A DNA stretch of 64,000 bases from Anoplolepis gracilipes (Eukaryota; Arthropoda; Insecta; Hymenoptera; Formicidae). Under the pieces are notes generated by a model that saw only the letters and a list, made by a program, of their open reading frames with translations, was not told the origin of the DNA and ran no database searches. Below, one piece after another: positions 12,721 to 26,762 of this stretch (position 1 is the stretch's first letter; each line of letters begins with the position of its first letter). The stretch covers positions 21,416,001-21,480,000 of the forward strand of contig NC_132970.1 in assembly GCF_047496725.1 (NCBI RefSeq). Reading direction: 5' to 3'. The position numbers were made by a program, and so were the translations under genes.

Positions 12721-13520
12721 TTTCACGAGATACAAACGCGGTCGCGCTTCATATCCAGCTCCGAGAGAGAGCTACGATCCTTCTCAAAATAAACGGATGC
12801 AAATGATCGAACCGCACAGTTGCATCTCGCGCGCATAACGTATTCCATTGTCACGCTCGACAAAATAAACATACCTATAGCAGGGTTGGTCGCATTTAAG
12901 CTCGATATCGTCGCAAGTTGACGCGGTGGAGTTCGTAAGGAAAATACGCGGGGGCGAGAGTCGTAGATAAAAGAGCATCTCTCAGATCACTCGACAAACT
13001 TAAATAACGTTCGGAGCAACGAGTAGTAGTCGTGTCACGAAGGCACACGAGCGTCGTCGGAGAGAAGAGGTGGGTCCGTGGATAAGAGAGGATACGTGAC
13101 TTCCACTAAAGGGAGATATAAGATATGAGAATGCGGATCGATGGCAGGATAGTTCCGGTCATTCTGTTGGAAATCAAGAGCGAGGAGTAAGCCTGTGCGA
13201 AAGAGAAAGGGCAGAGAGAATGAGAAACTGCGATACCTTCGCAATTCGTGTGAACAGCGTGGTTGACCGATCGATCAATCAGTCGCGGTTCTCCGTGTTG
13301 ATTGATCAACGAGTGCCAGTCGGTCGACCACGACGAGCGACCGCGCTCCCTCACTCGCGGAAATTCGCCGGAATTATAGATTCTCTCCCGTCGTGTCGGC
13401 GACCCGCACAGGCCAAGGATTATATCGCTCGGATAAGCGCAAAGCGATTTGAAATCAAATATAGGAGCGATCATCTTTCTCTGTACATATATTCGTCTTC
13501 CATCATCCTAGAATGTCACG
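12721..13520. promoter_or_regulatory. CpG-rich island containing a nested hairpin
   Basis: GC and CpG are clearly above the flanks. Overlapping frames on both strands (122 aa minus at 13106-13474, 113 aa plus at 13220-13561) share the same DNA and contain no known domain. The segment contains the nested inverted repeat at 13258-13332 described separately. Confidence 0.3.
13258..13332. repeat. Nested hairpin, about 75 bases
   Basis: Outer arms CGTGGTTGACCG (13258-13269) and CGGTCGACCACG (13321-13332) pair at 11 of 12 positions. Inside them GATCAATCA (13273-13281) and TGATTGATC (13299-13307) pair perfectly around a 17-base loop. The spacing between stems is asymmetric, 3 bases on one side and 13 on the other, which is unusual for a microRNA precursor. 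No known microRNA was recognised. Confidence 0.45.
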
Positions 13521-14339
13521 GCCCTATATGGCATATAAATAGTAAATATTGCATAAAGTGATGTTACAAAGGAATGCTATGAATTACGTGGTAATATGTC
13601 ATCTCGTAAGATGACACATCTTCCAAAAACCTAAATGCATGCCGGGATTATAAAGTTAACAATACACATTCATGTGTTATATAATATAAAGCCTATTTAT
13701 AAAATATTTTATAAATGTTTAAAACATTAATTTGAGACTACAAAGCGTTCAGAATAACTCTAGTTATTCAATTATAAAAAAATAATGATTAAAAAGAAGT
13801 CTTGAAATTTATCGGTAATAAATGTCATTTTAATGAAAAAAACAAAAAAAAAAATTGTAAACGATCTATACAAATACACTTTTGTGATAACATTTTACGT
13901 TCGGGAGAAAATAGAGGGGCAGTTCTTTCAAAGAGAGCATAAACAAATAGGTAGCTATAGGTAGGAAGAACGGCAATGCCTTTAGAGAAATATGTGACCT
14001 ATATATCTCGCCGCGCGCATACATATCCCATCGCTCGTAGGTATCAAGCGACATTTGAATAACATCGTAACGTGCCGGGTAGAGTAGCGAGCTTCTAGTT
14101 TTGCTATCGTCCTGGTGTCTTACCCTGCCCTTCGGTGGCCGCGAACTCGTTCTTTTTCCTCAACCGCTGCGACCCCTTCCGCGCGATACCCGCGCCCCGA
14201 TGATGTCGATTTAAAATTCTAATGCTTCAGCACGGGCAACTTTGTTCCTAGCACGGTCATAGACGCGGCTACGCGTTGTGGCATCCGAAAATGGGTTACC
14301 TTTTCGCATCGCGTTCCCGAGTTACGCTCTCTCTTTCTT

Positions 14340-14371
<32 letters not shown>

Positions 14372-15240
14372 CTTTCGCAACGGGAGAACGTTGAAACCGG
14401 AAGTCGCTGACTGACGCGGAATCAGACTCGGCGGAGTCAAAGGGTTATGAAACACAGCGGGCCCGAGCTCTTAAATGTCATGCAAACTCGATTCCCCTTC
14501 GTCCTCGTTTCCGCCGCCGCTGCCGCTCGGTTCTGAACTTCGTGAGCGACGAAAGGAAAATTTTAGTTGGGGGCTTTCGCCTTTTTATTGCCCGATACCT
14601 CGCCTCGTTCGAGGTATGGTGCTCTGAGCTGAGACGAAGGAAATTCTCGGTAGAGCGGAATAAATATGTATGCTAAGCTCGAACGGGAGAAGGCTTTCGA
14701 CCGCAGTTGTCTCCTGGGTGCGATGGTCGGCGCGCGTTGGGTTGTCTCGGTGGCTCTATAAGTTGGAATGGCTATCGATCTCGACGATTGCTTAGATTCG
14801 ACAGCTATTCGAAGAATAGTAGGCAATTTGTCTCTCGTGAAGGGAGACATGCACATCGTAAAGTATTCGCGCAAGTCTAATCGTCGTGTTGACTCAAACT
14901 TGAAGTTTGTCACGGAAATGTGAATTTCCACGCACGTGCTTTAAACGATCCTTCATCTTTTCCGCTATCATACTCTGTGCCCCTGAGAAAATCGAGTTGC
15001 AGCCCGGCACGACGATAAACTCAATCCCTTTCGCCACTATCCGACCTGACGTCGGCCGGAACTGTAATCTTGATACAATCTTGTAGACGACCATCGCCAA
15101 AGGTTACGCGCACGTTCGAGCGACTGCAACTGCATGCCGAAGTGCATCTCGCCGGTTTCTTTGATCTGGGGGTGATACGGTGATCCTTCAGAGCGGATAA
15201 CTCTGATTTGATATTCCGTTTGGTTATAGCATAAAAGTAT
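13521..15240. other. Non-coding, GC-moderate to GC-rich from about 13870
   Basis: A short AT-rich stretch to 13870 is followed by about 1.3 kb with frequent CpG, containing the CT/GA tract described separately. Open frames of up to 122 aa have no recognisable domains, and one is simply the GA repeat read as Arg-Glu. Confidence 0.45.
14335..14371. repeat. (CT)n / (GA)n microsatellite
   Basis: A near-continuous CT tract on the + strand, with a few interruptions at its left end, lies inside a GC-rich stretch. On the minus strand it reads as GAGA repeats, which in insects can bind GAGA factor. Binding here is inference only. Confidence 0.8.
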
Positions 15241-16820
15241 TTCGCAGCTGTATCTTATATTCGCCGATAAATATTTTTATAAATCATAAATTCCGTTAAT
15301 CTGTTGATTCTATATTAATTAACAATTAATTAAAAAAAAGATTAGATAATTTGTATATAAGAATATTGAAAAAAATAATAGATGTACATAAATTAAAATT
15401 AAAAACACGTTTTTACTCTTAATCATAAAATTGAAAGACGAAGCACTCGTTGCACAGTTTTAGTAAGTTATTGTAATTTAATGCGCTCTTGGTGAAGATA
15501 TCCCGATGGAATACATAGTCGTGACTAACCAATTATCGTAATAATAACGGAAGCTATCGAGCACGAGCAACGAAGAGAATCAAGGAAGCCAAAGAGTTAA
15601 TGGAACAAAAGGAACGCGACCTCTTCTCCTCCCCCTTTCATAGACGTCCTTTACTCCCGCAAAGTGAGTTCAACTACCCGAGCATGCCCGAATAACTCGA
15701 TGATTTAGATGGAAAGATAGTAAAGAACCCAAGTTTCTTTTTCCACTTTGTTCTAAAACTCGAAGCGACATATCATTCGAGCTGTTTACCGGATCATACC
15801 GACATATCGATTGTTCCTGAGAGAACACTTAACTAATCTCGTCTGCATTCCCATATTCCTCCGCGTGTTCTATTCGTTCCACATTTTGGGTCGTAAAGGC
15901 TGAGACTGTGTAACGTGTTCGTTGATGCGAGTTTGCAAGTGCGAAATCACTCCGATTTCGGGCCCCCTCACTCGTGTCGGAACCGAAAAGTGCGGCGATT
16001 TCGACACTGGATGCGCAAACGAACCGATTATCCAACAATCCACGGGCAAACGGCGAGCAGTTAAGCTCGCACCCTCGTCATTATCGTGGGACGATGGATT
16101 CGAACTTGGAAGGATCGCGATGGGAAAAGCGCTTGAAGCCTCTCTTCTCCCAGAGATCCCTATTGCTAGAGATGCGTCCGACTAATTATTCGGACCCCTC
16201 TGACGTCTGTCCTAACTGATGAGATGGCGAATTAATCATTTACTTTAAGAAGCTGACATCGTCACTTTCTTGACGCACAAATTCAGTTTGAAAATCGTAG
16301 CGTTCGAAGGATCTGAGGTGGAAGATCAAATAGATTAATAGATAATAACCCGTTGAAAATGGATATTAAAGAGGCGGAATTAAGTAAAATTTAAAAAAAA
16401 GTGTGACAGTAGGCATTTTAAAAATTTCATTATTCGTTTTCATCAATATAGTTTGATTCAATATCATGTTTCGCTCGCTTACGTTTATTTCGGATGAGAA
16501 ATCCGCTATTTTGAGCAATAATAGGAAACTTCTGATAAATACGATTCATTTCAAAGTGTTTACCGCGACGAGATTGAAACGCTTCGCCGTTGAGCGTATT
16601 TACACTCGGGTGATTTTGCCGGATATTTTATATTAAATTCTTCTTCTTCTTGAAACAGCTCCATCTTCAATTATTTACAAAGAACAAATAATAACTCATT
16701 TTCTTATTTGATTTTGTGACCAAAGCGTTGATTTAGAATTTATCCTTTAATCCTTTAATTAGTTTTGTGATTGTTTGTATAATTCTTTTATAATAAAAGT
16801 GTCAATTATTGTAAATTTTA

Positions 16821-16867
<47 letters not shown>

Positions 16868-17510
16868 GTTTAACCATAAACCTAAATTTATAATTTTGTT
16901 ATTTGTGACAAAAGTATGAAAAAACTTTTCTCTCAAAATAAGTTTCTATTTATACAGATAAAGTTCCTTGACTTGAAAATTCGCCCAGTTTCTAAAAATA
17001 TTAAATCTTTATATTTTTCAAAGTACGTGCTACTTTTCGGGTCCACAAATTGCATTAAAATTATGAGCAGCGAGCAAAAGAGCCGCAAGTTGCTTTAGAC
17101 GCACATTGGGAATGCGAAGGCGAGGACAGCAGTGCGATAAATTTGTTTTCGAGTAGGGGCGATCGACCGGGAAACGGAGCCGCCATAAAAATAAAACAGC
17201 GGAAACAAGGAATCATCTTGCGAGATGAAGCTCATATTTTCCGGACGGGGTGCGCTGGGCTCGATTGTCGCAGGCATCTCGCCGTGGATACGTAATGCAC
17301 TCCGTGAGTTCGAGATGCACGAACTGCGGAGATGCGGCTGTCGATAGCGATGTTGAATTCCGGATTCTTGACACATCCACGCGCGCGCGCGCGCGCGCAA
17401 CAGTAGTAAGAATAACGTCATGACAAACGTAAGACGCGAGCTTGCTTCAATCTCTGTGAAAGTGCACATTTTGCGAGATTGCAATATCAGTGACATAATC
17501 ACAATTTTTG
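15241..17510. other. Alternating AT-rich and CpG-rich non-coding DNA
   Basis: AT-rich at 15240-15480 and 16260-17050, CpG-rich at about 15480-16260 and 17050-17510. A long (TA)n tract lies at about 16825-16864 and a (GC)n run at 17380-17398. The 135-aa minus frame at 17095-17502 runs across the (GC)n run, which encodes an Arg-Ala repeat in it. I do not support it as a gene. Confidence 0.45.
17380..17398. repeat. (GC)n alternating purine-pyrimidine run
   Basis: An uninterrupted alternating CG run of about 19 bases. Alternating GC of this length is the classic Z-DNA-forming sequence and is rare in AT-rich insect DNA. Nothing shows that it forms Z-DNA in vivo. Confidence 0.85.
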
Positions 17511-20500
17511 AAATTTATTCCTTCGTCTTTAGATACTTAAAAATATTCACAAAAGTTATTGCATTTTATCTACAGATTAAAAAACATTAAATTTAATCGT
17601 CTAATAAAGTATTTATTGTTAGATTTCTCTTAAAATAATCTTTAAAGTATATTTATAGTGTGATAATTTTGTATATTATTATTTTTTTTATACTTAATAT
17701 ATACGTATTATATATTATATAGATGCATATTTTCTTAATATTTCTTATTTCATTTATTAATGAAAATTATAAAAGTATAAATAATTATTAATTATTCACA
17801 CAAATCACATTTGTGTTAAAAAAGTTTAAAAGGTTGTAAAATCTAAAAACATTGTAACTAAAAGAAATAATCATTCAAAATTTTCTCAACATACATACAA
17901 TATAATTTAGATAAAATTTCACATAATATTATATAAATAAAGCAGTTGTTTCGAGTTAAGTAGTAAGAACTTAAAATAACATCGACAAAAGTACGAGAAG
18001 ATAGAACAACGTCGAGTGAGGAACAAATAAAACAGGAAAACGTGTAGAGTTTGACGAAAGAAGCTACAAAGAGAGACACAGCAAATGAAAGAGAGAGATG
18101 AAATCGGCTCAAGTAAAAAAGGACAGTTCCGACGAAAGCAAGAAGACTGAGCAAGTGAATGTAATTGGCTTGAGCTGGCGCTATCTTGCCAGTCAAGCAG
18201 TTTCTCAGCTCGGTCGCTATCAGTGCGAATATAAATTCAGATCCTTTTATTTTACCGCCCATCTCGTTTCCTCTCTTTTCCGCCACCCCCGTCCACCGCA
18301 TCCATTCCGCACCATCGCGCCAACGGGCCCGGAATTAACGGCGTTAATTTGTTTTAAGTACGCTCGAGGAAAGTTTTGGCGAGGTCTGAGTATCAATGGT
18401 GTTCGTTGACCGTCGGCATTCTCGAAGACGTATACCTTTCATGAAACTCCGATACTATCTTGCGATTTCGTTGATAAAAAAATCGGCATTTTGGTCTTCA
18501 TAAAAATAATTTCATTTTTTTTCATAAATTATAAAATATTTCTAAAATATTAGAAAAAAAAAAAGATATTTATAGGCGAACAATATAGAGATAAATCCAT
18601 AAAAGTTTGTAGACAATATTGCAATTTTATTACTATGTCTTAGTATTCTAAGGATTTATATAATGAGTATTGAAAAGAGGACTAAGCATTTTTTGTTCAC
18701 ATGTTTGGCCAAGTATAAAATGAGATATTCGTTGAAGTAAAAAGTTTAGATATCTCGATATAGACGATGCAAATTAGAATTTCTTGCATATAAATCTTTC
18801 CTTTCGGATTCAGCCTTTTATTTTTTTTTAGCGTGGGGGGGGGAGAGGGATAGCTTTCGATATCTCGGATTATACTCCATGTCGGTTTACATTATTCCGA
18901 TCTAACAACAATGCCACACGTTGGCGAAATTTTGCATACGATAACGAACTTTGCCGTTCGCGATTTGCTTTCGCATAATATGTAAATACCAAACTCGTTC
19001 TGTGTTCGTTTTATCACGATCCTCATCGGGCAGGAGCCGATAGTCGATCCGAATTGCGATCTTCGCTTGTATTCATCCAGTTTGGCATGCGCTTCCACGC
19101 GGCGTACATACATTAATGGGATTAACGTGTACGAGGCAAGGAAGTTTGCTCTTTATTCTCGAGCAGAGTGAATTACCGATCCGGCATTTCAACTGCGGCC
19201 AATTGCGCAGGTGTGCGACGTGGAGTGTGTTCATCTGATGAAGAATGAAGAAGCTGTAATCGCTTTCATCCATATCACAGCGCATAACAAAATTTCGTGC
19301 GGTGATAAGTCGCTCTAGGTCTTTCACGATAGAAGGATTTTATTAAAGACACAGATTAATTGTTCGCCACTCGATCGTGTCGCTCGATATTTCATGACAA
19401 TGTAACTAACGTGACTGAGTGAATCAAATCCGGTTGGTAACCGCAAGGGATGAATGCCCGCGCTCCCGAAATTCTGTCAGATCGATCACGAGAATTTCGT
19501 CGATTTTGTTCTTCGGGTTTTGCTGCAATATTTTAAGTGAAAACATAAAAATCTCAAAAAAATTTCGTTGGTTCGTCTATCTCTGTGTATGTACCGCTTT
19601 TAAAATTGTTAAATTTATTTTGACAAGGTAGTTTTATTTAAGAATATTATTGACTGTATGTAAAAAAATGCACATACTTGAATTTAATAAAAATTTAATA
19701 TTTAAAACGTTTTATTTAAAAAAAAAAAAAACATTATGTTAGAAAAGATAAGTTTATTTAATAGAGATTTTTAGTGAAAAGCATGAAGAAACATAGTAAC
19801 TGTTATTAAAGAAATTTTATAACCAACTCGTAATATTAAAAAATTCTTCTAGATAAAATTTAGATGAAAATAATCATAATAATAACACTGCAAACAAAAA
19901 TATCTCTTTAAAATATCTGCCGTCTCGCTGCCGCATATTACGCTACAATTTAGATTTATACATATATATATATTATTATGCTCACAGGACAGTTTAATTT
20001 ATATCATGTTGCTTATATATTTAAATGCTTTAATTCTTGCAACAGTAGCAAGAAATTTTTAAATATTTATTAGGCAGAAATTTATATAAACTATTTAATC
20101 AAAATTGAAGAACATAAGTATGTTTGGAGCTTGCTTTTAATTGTTGTGTTATGCGCGCGTCACACATTTTCAATTTAAATGCCTGTGATTATTTCACGAA
20201 AAATTGTTATGTATTTTTCTGGACGCATATGTAATTACGTAAACTACGTATCCACGACGTTAGCGCTCGTACAAATTTTTGCATGTTTCATCGTGGCGCA
20301 AAGGCCAACGCGGTAGCAATAATAGTACCTGGTAATTGCAGTTGGGTTCCCGGATTTCACAAAGGTGAACTGGATCTCCGTCTCACTGGAGTGTTCTCTC
20401 CAACCTTCCCTCCTCGTGTTGCACGGACGCTTCAGCGAGGATATTGCTAAAAATAATATTGTCGCGTTCGTTGTAACAATGTCGTAAAAAAGTGCAGCGT

Positions 20501-22440
20501 ATATCTCAACTCAGCTCCGATTTTTATAAGCCTCTATCTAGAGGAATTCGCGAGTTAGCAGGTACCCGGGGACAAACTGGCAGTAAAATCAACTGGCATG
20601 ATAGAAAAAAAAAAAAGAACGCATTTTAGGTTAAACGCTTCCCCAGGAACGAATTAAGCCGAAGTAGGGTAATCTGCCTAGCTGGAATATCGAGATTTTT
20701 CCAGAATGAGGTAACCATTTGAAGTAAGCTTGCGCGTTACGATACTTTCTGCTTCATCGATCGCGATTTGATCGCGCTAAAGAAGAAGGGTAGCATTTAT
20801 CGGAAAAATAAAGTTTTCTTATCTTTTTCTCATTCTCTTAAATGAGGATGTAATAAGAAGCTTGCATAATAAATTGTCAGAGTACAATTCCATTCTACAA
20901 ATTCAAAATATAATTACGAGGATTTATTAACAAGTATTTTTTCTTACAAGAGCACGCAATTAAAGTTTCATTCAGTATTTAATGGATCTAACCCCTTTTT
21001 AATTTTTCTTTCAAGCTGAAGTACATGTCATTAATATTCTTTCAATTTCAGTTGGAGATTAATGTGTCGAGATTTTTGTCATTTCATGAAAATCGATTAT
21101 TGCGTAGAGTGAAATTATCTGAATAGTTTTGCTTTTTCTTTTCGCCGATACGCATCAAAAATTATATTATTATGCAATTTTATGAAGATTATTATTTATC
21201 AAAGATTTACTTGCAGGATGGAATGAAACTATCTTGGCTAATAATGCAACCCGTAATATCTAACTATTTAGATACCCGAGCACTATTCAGAGCATTACAT
21301 GGGTAAATCAAATCCGGATGTTCGTCTAATATTCATGCGGTTAGTAAATGGACTGAATTGTGGCGACAGATGTAAATTATACGGTAGTCGAGAAATTCTT
21401 GACTTAATAGCTTAGAGTTCAAAAATTTCTATTATTGTTTCTGTAATATTTATTAATTAGACGTTAATATTAATATTGTAACTAGGACGAATTAATAATA
21501 TTCAGATTGTTTCTTGAAAATGGATGTAGAGACAGGAAATATAGTGTCTATAATATTATTTGAAATATATGAATCTTTTTTGTTTCATGTAGACAATTAT
21601 ATTCCTTTATTAGATACCATGCACATCCAAAGAATATAATGTGACAATCATTATATAATAGATGTATAAGGTTTATATTAATACTGTCGGTTCAGTTTAA
21701 TTTATCCATGTTCTCTTATGGTTGTGGCAAGCCACATATTAGTACACCGAATGTTTACTAACCGCATAGCGGTATTTCATCAGAAAATTTAACGAGCGTA
21801 TCAGGCCTCGAATGACCTCCTCGGATAAGCGTCTCGCCTCGAAATTCCGTTTTGCATTCCGCAGTCTCATCTCTTTGATTCGTGGCGTGCGAAGATAATG
21901 CGCGAAACGTCGCCGTTAGTTCCGCGTCGTTCACGACACATAAAGCACGCCCGGCTTTTCCGCATTTACAGTCGATCAATCGCGCACATAAAAAGTTCGT
22001 CGTCGAGATCGGGTCTGAAATCGAGGACGTCGAAATCGCTCGTTAGCCCGCCAAGAAAATGATCGTTTCGGCGATATCGACGGCGACGCGCCGGAATAGG
22101 AACTCGCGCCAAAGTTTTATACGCGCTGCCACATCGCTGCGACACAATTTAACGTCCGTAAATTCCCTTTCCCTTTCTGGATGAGTCAACCTTCCCCCTA
22201 TAGTAGAATGTGGCAACGGCGATGGTGAGAAAAAAGTAAGGACGAAAAGAAGATCGGGAAAGGAATATTAGCGGGTAAAAACGTTCAATATTCCGCAGAC
22301 GTATTCGCGTGCGAGGTGACACGTGCGAGGAACCCTGCCCGGACTAAACGGAATTCCGGAGACGTTGCACCCTCCATCGAGGTAAATTTTAACCAAGATT
22401 CCATCGACTTAAAGGGGCTTAACGAGCCTGCGGATATTTT
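17511..22440. other. Non-coding DNA with several GC-moderate islands
   Basis: GC-moderate or CpG-rich patches at about 17900-18460, 18880-19520, 20220-20830 and 21730-22440 are separated by AT-rich DNA. The longest frame is 147 aa on the minus strand at 17858-18301. It is rich in Leu/Phe/Ser but has no clear family, and it overlaps a 103-aa plus frame. No repeat unit or RNA gene was recognised. Confidence 0.45.
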
Positions 22441-25400
22441 GAATAATGTGGTTTTACGATGAACTGTGAATAGATGAAGCTTTAACTAAATTTTGTTAGA
22501 TTTCAAATTTAGGAGATTGCCGAATTATCTTATAGCTTAATGACCGTGAAGATTTCATTAACGTCGATAAGAGATATGACAATATTTAATCAATATTGTG
22601 ACTTACTAGTATTATATATTATAAAATATATAATATATAAATTTATATAAATATTTATACAAATATATATATTATATTTAATATTATAAAAAATATTATA
22701 AAAAAATAAATAAATAATATATATATATACGTGTATGTATGTTATATCATACAAAAGAAAAATGTCCCTCTCTAAAAAAGGCATTTGGTATTGTCATCGT
22801 TTTTCCGCGATGCTGATTGGTTGTCTCGATGTTTCCTTGTCAAGTGCATTATTGTGATTTGCTTCGCGCGTGTCGTCTGCAGCTGTCAAATTTTGACAGT
22901 TTGTGCGACAATTTGTAGAAAATTTAAATTAAAGAAAAGTTATAGAAAACGAAGAAGAGAAAAAGAAAGACAAAAGAAAAGTACATATATTATATATGCA
23001 TGTATTGTATATGATAAACCTATGTATAAAATTTTCCCATGATATTATATGTATATTAATTATGTAATTTATAATTATTGCGTAATTAATAGAAAAAAGA
23101 AGAGATGGACGAAAAAAGAAGAAGGGATATAATATTAAATAAAGAAAAAGAAAGAAGGATGCTTTTTTAAAGCCAACCGTAAATATTAAAATTAAATATT
23201 TAACAATCAATTAACATTGCAAAAAAAAAACTTTAACGCTTAGCTTTAACATACACAATATAACCATACAACACAATATAAACATAAACAAAATAAATAG
23301 CGCGCGCTTAAACTGTTCTAGTGTATTAAAATGCAGATGAAATAAATATTGCAATACTTGGTCAGAAATGATTAGTGACTTTTTGAATACATTTTTTTTT
23401 AAATATACTTACACATTTATAAAAAAATATTGAAGTTAAAGTAATAATTTTTATTTTTAAAATCATATAAAATAAAAAAATTTGTTTTATCATATATTAT
23501 TTATTATTTGAATATTTTATTATAAAGCTAAATTAAATTTGCATTCATAAAAATTGTAGTATTGATCATCAAATATGTTTAATTATAAACAAATAGAATA
23601 AAAGAAACAGTTTAGACATAGTTAACATCCTAATCGAGTTTATCATAGTTATATTTCGAGGTATTCAACTATCTCACGAAGCAATTGAAACGGAAATCAT
23701 AGCAGTTTTAATAATATGACGAATGTGAAATGCGGTTTTCCGATACGTAAATAGATTTGTTCCTCGGAAACAACAGTCTTCCTCGACACGGTTCTAGAAT
23801 TGTTATCGAGTGTAACATACATTCCAAGCTATAACGTATAAGTCTCTCCATTTCTTGTTGAGGAATCAATTTAAATACCATAAACGTAGCACCGATCGAG
23901 ATATTATGCAAAAACAACGCGCATCCAATGTGCATTGCTCAACACGATGGATGCTTATGCAAAGCGACGCTCGCTCCGTGCGTCTTTATTTTTCGCGTCG
24001 TGTATAACGCAGGATATTGCCGTTTATATTTTCTTTATATTTTCAAAAGATGCTGCGCTCTCCGGGATGTACGAGTATAAAGGAAGGAAACGGTGAACTT
24101 CCGTGCATTATATTATGCGTAGTTTCTGTGCTACATGTCGTAGGCGTGCATGTGCATAAGATATTGTTCATTCGGTCCTGGGTGTTGTCGGAGGTTGCAA
24201 CCGGTGAAAGATTCGTGCGAGAAGAAATTTATCATTCCTGACGCAATCCGTCGCATTTGCAACACGCATAACGCACTTCTCGCATCCGCGTTAAATATGA
24301 GCGAAAACGCACAAATTGTTTATTCATGCATTTTCGCCGCAGTAAAAGCTTCGCTCGGCCTGTTTTCAATTTATTCACTTGCTCTACTCCACGAACACTC
24401 CAGAGATCACGAGCGAAATGTGTTATAATAAGATATATACTATATATGCGTAAATGGAATATTTTAAGTGCTTTTTGAGAAAAACATTTTTTTTGCACTA
24501 ACTTCCACAAATTTATTCCATTTAAATCACACACAAACGCAATCATACATTTATTATATTAAAATATTTATGTAATACTATCTTGACTATTATTATATTC
24601 AATACATTTAATATCCATATTCATATAAAAATTCAATTGACTATAAATTTAAATTACAATTTCCAATTATAATTTGTTTAGAAGTATTGCTAGAGTAGAA
24701 TATCAAATTTTTATTAAAGCGTGAAAATGTTTTAAAATATCTGTAGTTTGCAATATAAAATGATATAACAATATAGATATATGGATATATAATTCATTAT
24801 TTATATAAAATATTACAATGAGAAAGAGAAATGTATTATTTAATAAAAGTTTGTTAACAAATAGGAATTTAAATTTGATTATTAATTTTTGATATTATTA
24901 CTTTCCGTCCCGTGTTAATTACGATATTGCAGTTTTTATTTTAAATTTTTACTATCGCTTTGTTTTAAAATCAAACAATGCATTATAAATAAAGTAAAGA
25001 AACAAAATGTATAAACCATAACTTTTTGCACGTATTACTATCGATATTTATTATTGCAACCACCTTTTCGAGATATAAATTGTGAATTAACAAAATTTTG
25101 AACAAAAGTTCGTTTGCTTTTAAAAATTTATGGTTTTATGCAAATCCCCACTATTCTCCGAAACCAAAAATTTACATACAAACGTAATTCTCGGGAGTAT
25201 ATCTGTGTGTTTATAAAGAGAAAAGATATATTATTCTTCTTGTTCTCTGTAAAGATATACTTGAAGCTGTTTATGAAGCAGCAGTAAAATTGAAGCAGCG
25301 TAAAACCATCCAAGACTGCGTTATGATAACGCGAATGAAACATTGACGTTCATTCTCACCTCGATTCTCTTCTTAATTAAAAGCTAGAAATGAAACTTTT

Positions 25401-26560
25401 CGATACATAAAATAAATTACTATAATTGAATTAAACTAACTCATATTATTTTACGCATTCGCAATATTTATTAACTTTATATACTGCGATATATCTAGAT
25501 ATTAATTAAGACTCTGAATATAAAATTTTATTAACTTCTACTGATTTACTTTATTTATTTATTTTAAAAGAACATACAATAAAAGTTAAGTATTATAGTA
25601 TTCATTTGCGTACAGTACCATCATATACATTGTTGACAAAAAAATGGTAATCTCCACTTTAAATTTTAGAAAATTAGGTATATCGCTTATACTGTATTCT
25701 TTTACATTCTTATTTTAATTTAAAAAAATATATATATAATATATATTTTCCTTACTGTAAACTTCTTTTATGAGTAAATTTAATCGGATTTTATTTTCTC
25801 TAATTAATATTTTTATCTAATTTGTATATATATATATATACATATTTATAACAAATTATAAATATATTTAAATCTCTATAATTATAAATCTCAAAATTGT
25901 TTAAATATAATTTAAAAAAAATTTATCATATTTATATATATATTGTGATTATAACATTGTGATTATCCCATGTATAATAATGTAGAATAATTTCGACACA
26001 TTATTTTGGTAATTATGATATAAAAAGACAAAAGTATAATTATAATATAAAAAGACAAAATTTTGTGCGATCGAAACTTGTCACGAGATTTCTCATAATG
26101 AGAATCGACACGATGTAGCGAGCTTCGAATTGGGCGAATGCCAGTGTCAGTATTAATCTTCGGTTGTTCTACTTGGACTCGAATTGTCATCCAGCACGAT
26201 AATCGAAATGTTGAAATTTGGCGAGCTTCTCAGATAGATTAACACTTCTAATTTGTCACTTTTAAAAACTATACGTATAAAAAAGTATGTTTAAAAAAAT
26301 AAAGATTTATAGAGACCATTGCATTGTATAGTACACACATTGTATGGTACACACTTTGGTTTTCAAATTATATGTGGCTTTTGCAATTCAAGTGAGCATA
26401 TAAAACATCTTTATAGCTTTTTTACTATTTTCAATCTTTATATATTTTTATATATTCTTTGTCTAAAACTTTTTTTATAAAAATAAAATCCTCCTGTAAA
26501 TGTTGAAAATGTTAGAATTATGTATTGAGTTTTACAAATTATATACACACGCGCGCGTAC
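22441..26560. other. Mostly AT-rich non-coding DNA
   Basis: A GC-moderate patch at about 23680-24430 interrupts the AT-rich sequence. A small tandem duplication (period 27, motif AATATAAAAAGACAAAA-like) lies at about 26011-26061, and a shorter one (TGTATRGTACACAC) at about 26333-26354. No supported gene. Confidence 0.5.
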
Positions 26561-26563
26561 TTA

Positions 26564-26594
<31 letters not shown>

Positions 26595-26639
26595 TACATA
26601 TACATGTATATATAAATATACATATTTTACATATATATA

Positions 26640-26762
26640 ATGTAATTTTACATAATTTCACCACACTTCAACAATTTCATATAATCGAAAATAAATGTAG
26701 ACTATTTTTTTATGTAATATTTTATTAATAAGATATTATGTATATATATATATATATATATA
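26640..26762. repeat. Half copy of the 27.4-kb palindrome repeat, ending at (TA)n
   Basis: From about 26641 to 26738 the sequence matches about 27404-27501 with few differences, including the shared string ACTTCAACAATTTCATATAA. Similarity stops at the (TA)n tract, 26741-26762. Beyond the tract the second arm found in the downstream copy is missing. This is therefore a truncated or one-armed copy lying about 0.75 kb upstream in the same orientation. Confidence 0.7.

Noticed and set aside
14219..14455. Minus-strand frame with Arg-Glu repeats
   Set aside because: The repeat is simply the GA microsatellite translated. There is no other evidence of coding.
17095..17502. 135-aa minus-strand frame
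   Set aside because: It runs across the (GC)n run, giving an Arg-Ala repeat, and has no domain. Open frames are expected in GC-rich patches.
17858..18301. 147-aa minus-strand frame, Leu/Phe/Ser-rich, suggestive of membrane segments
   Set aside because: Hydrophobic runs arise easily from T-rich DNA. It is overlapped by a 103-aa frame on the other strand, and no family is recognisable.
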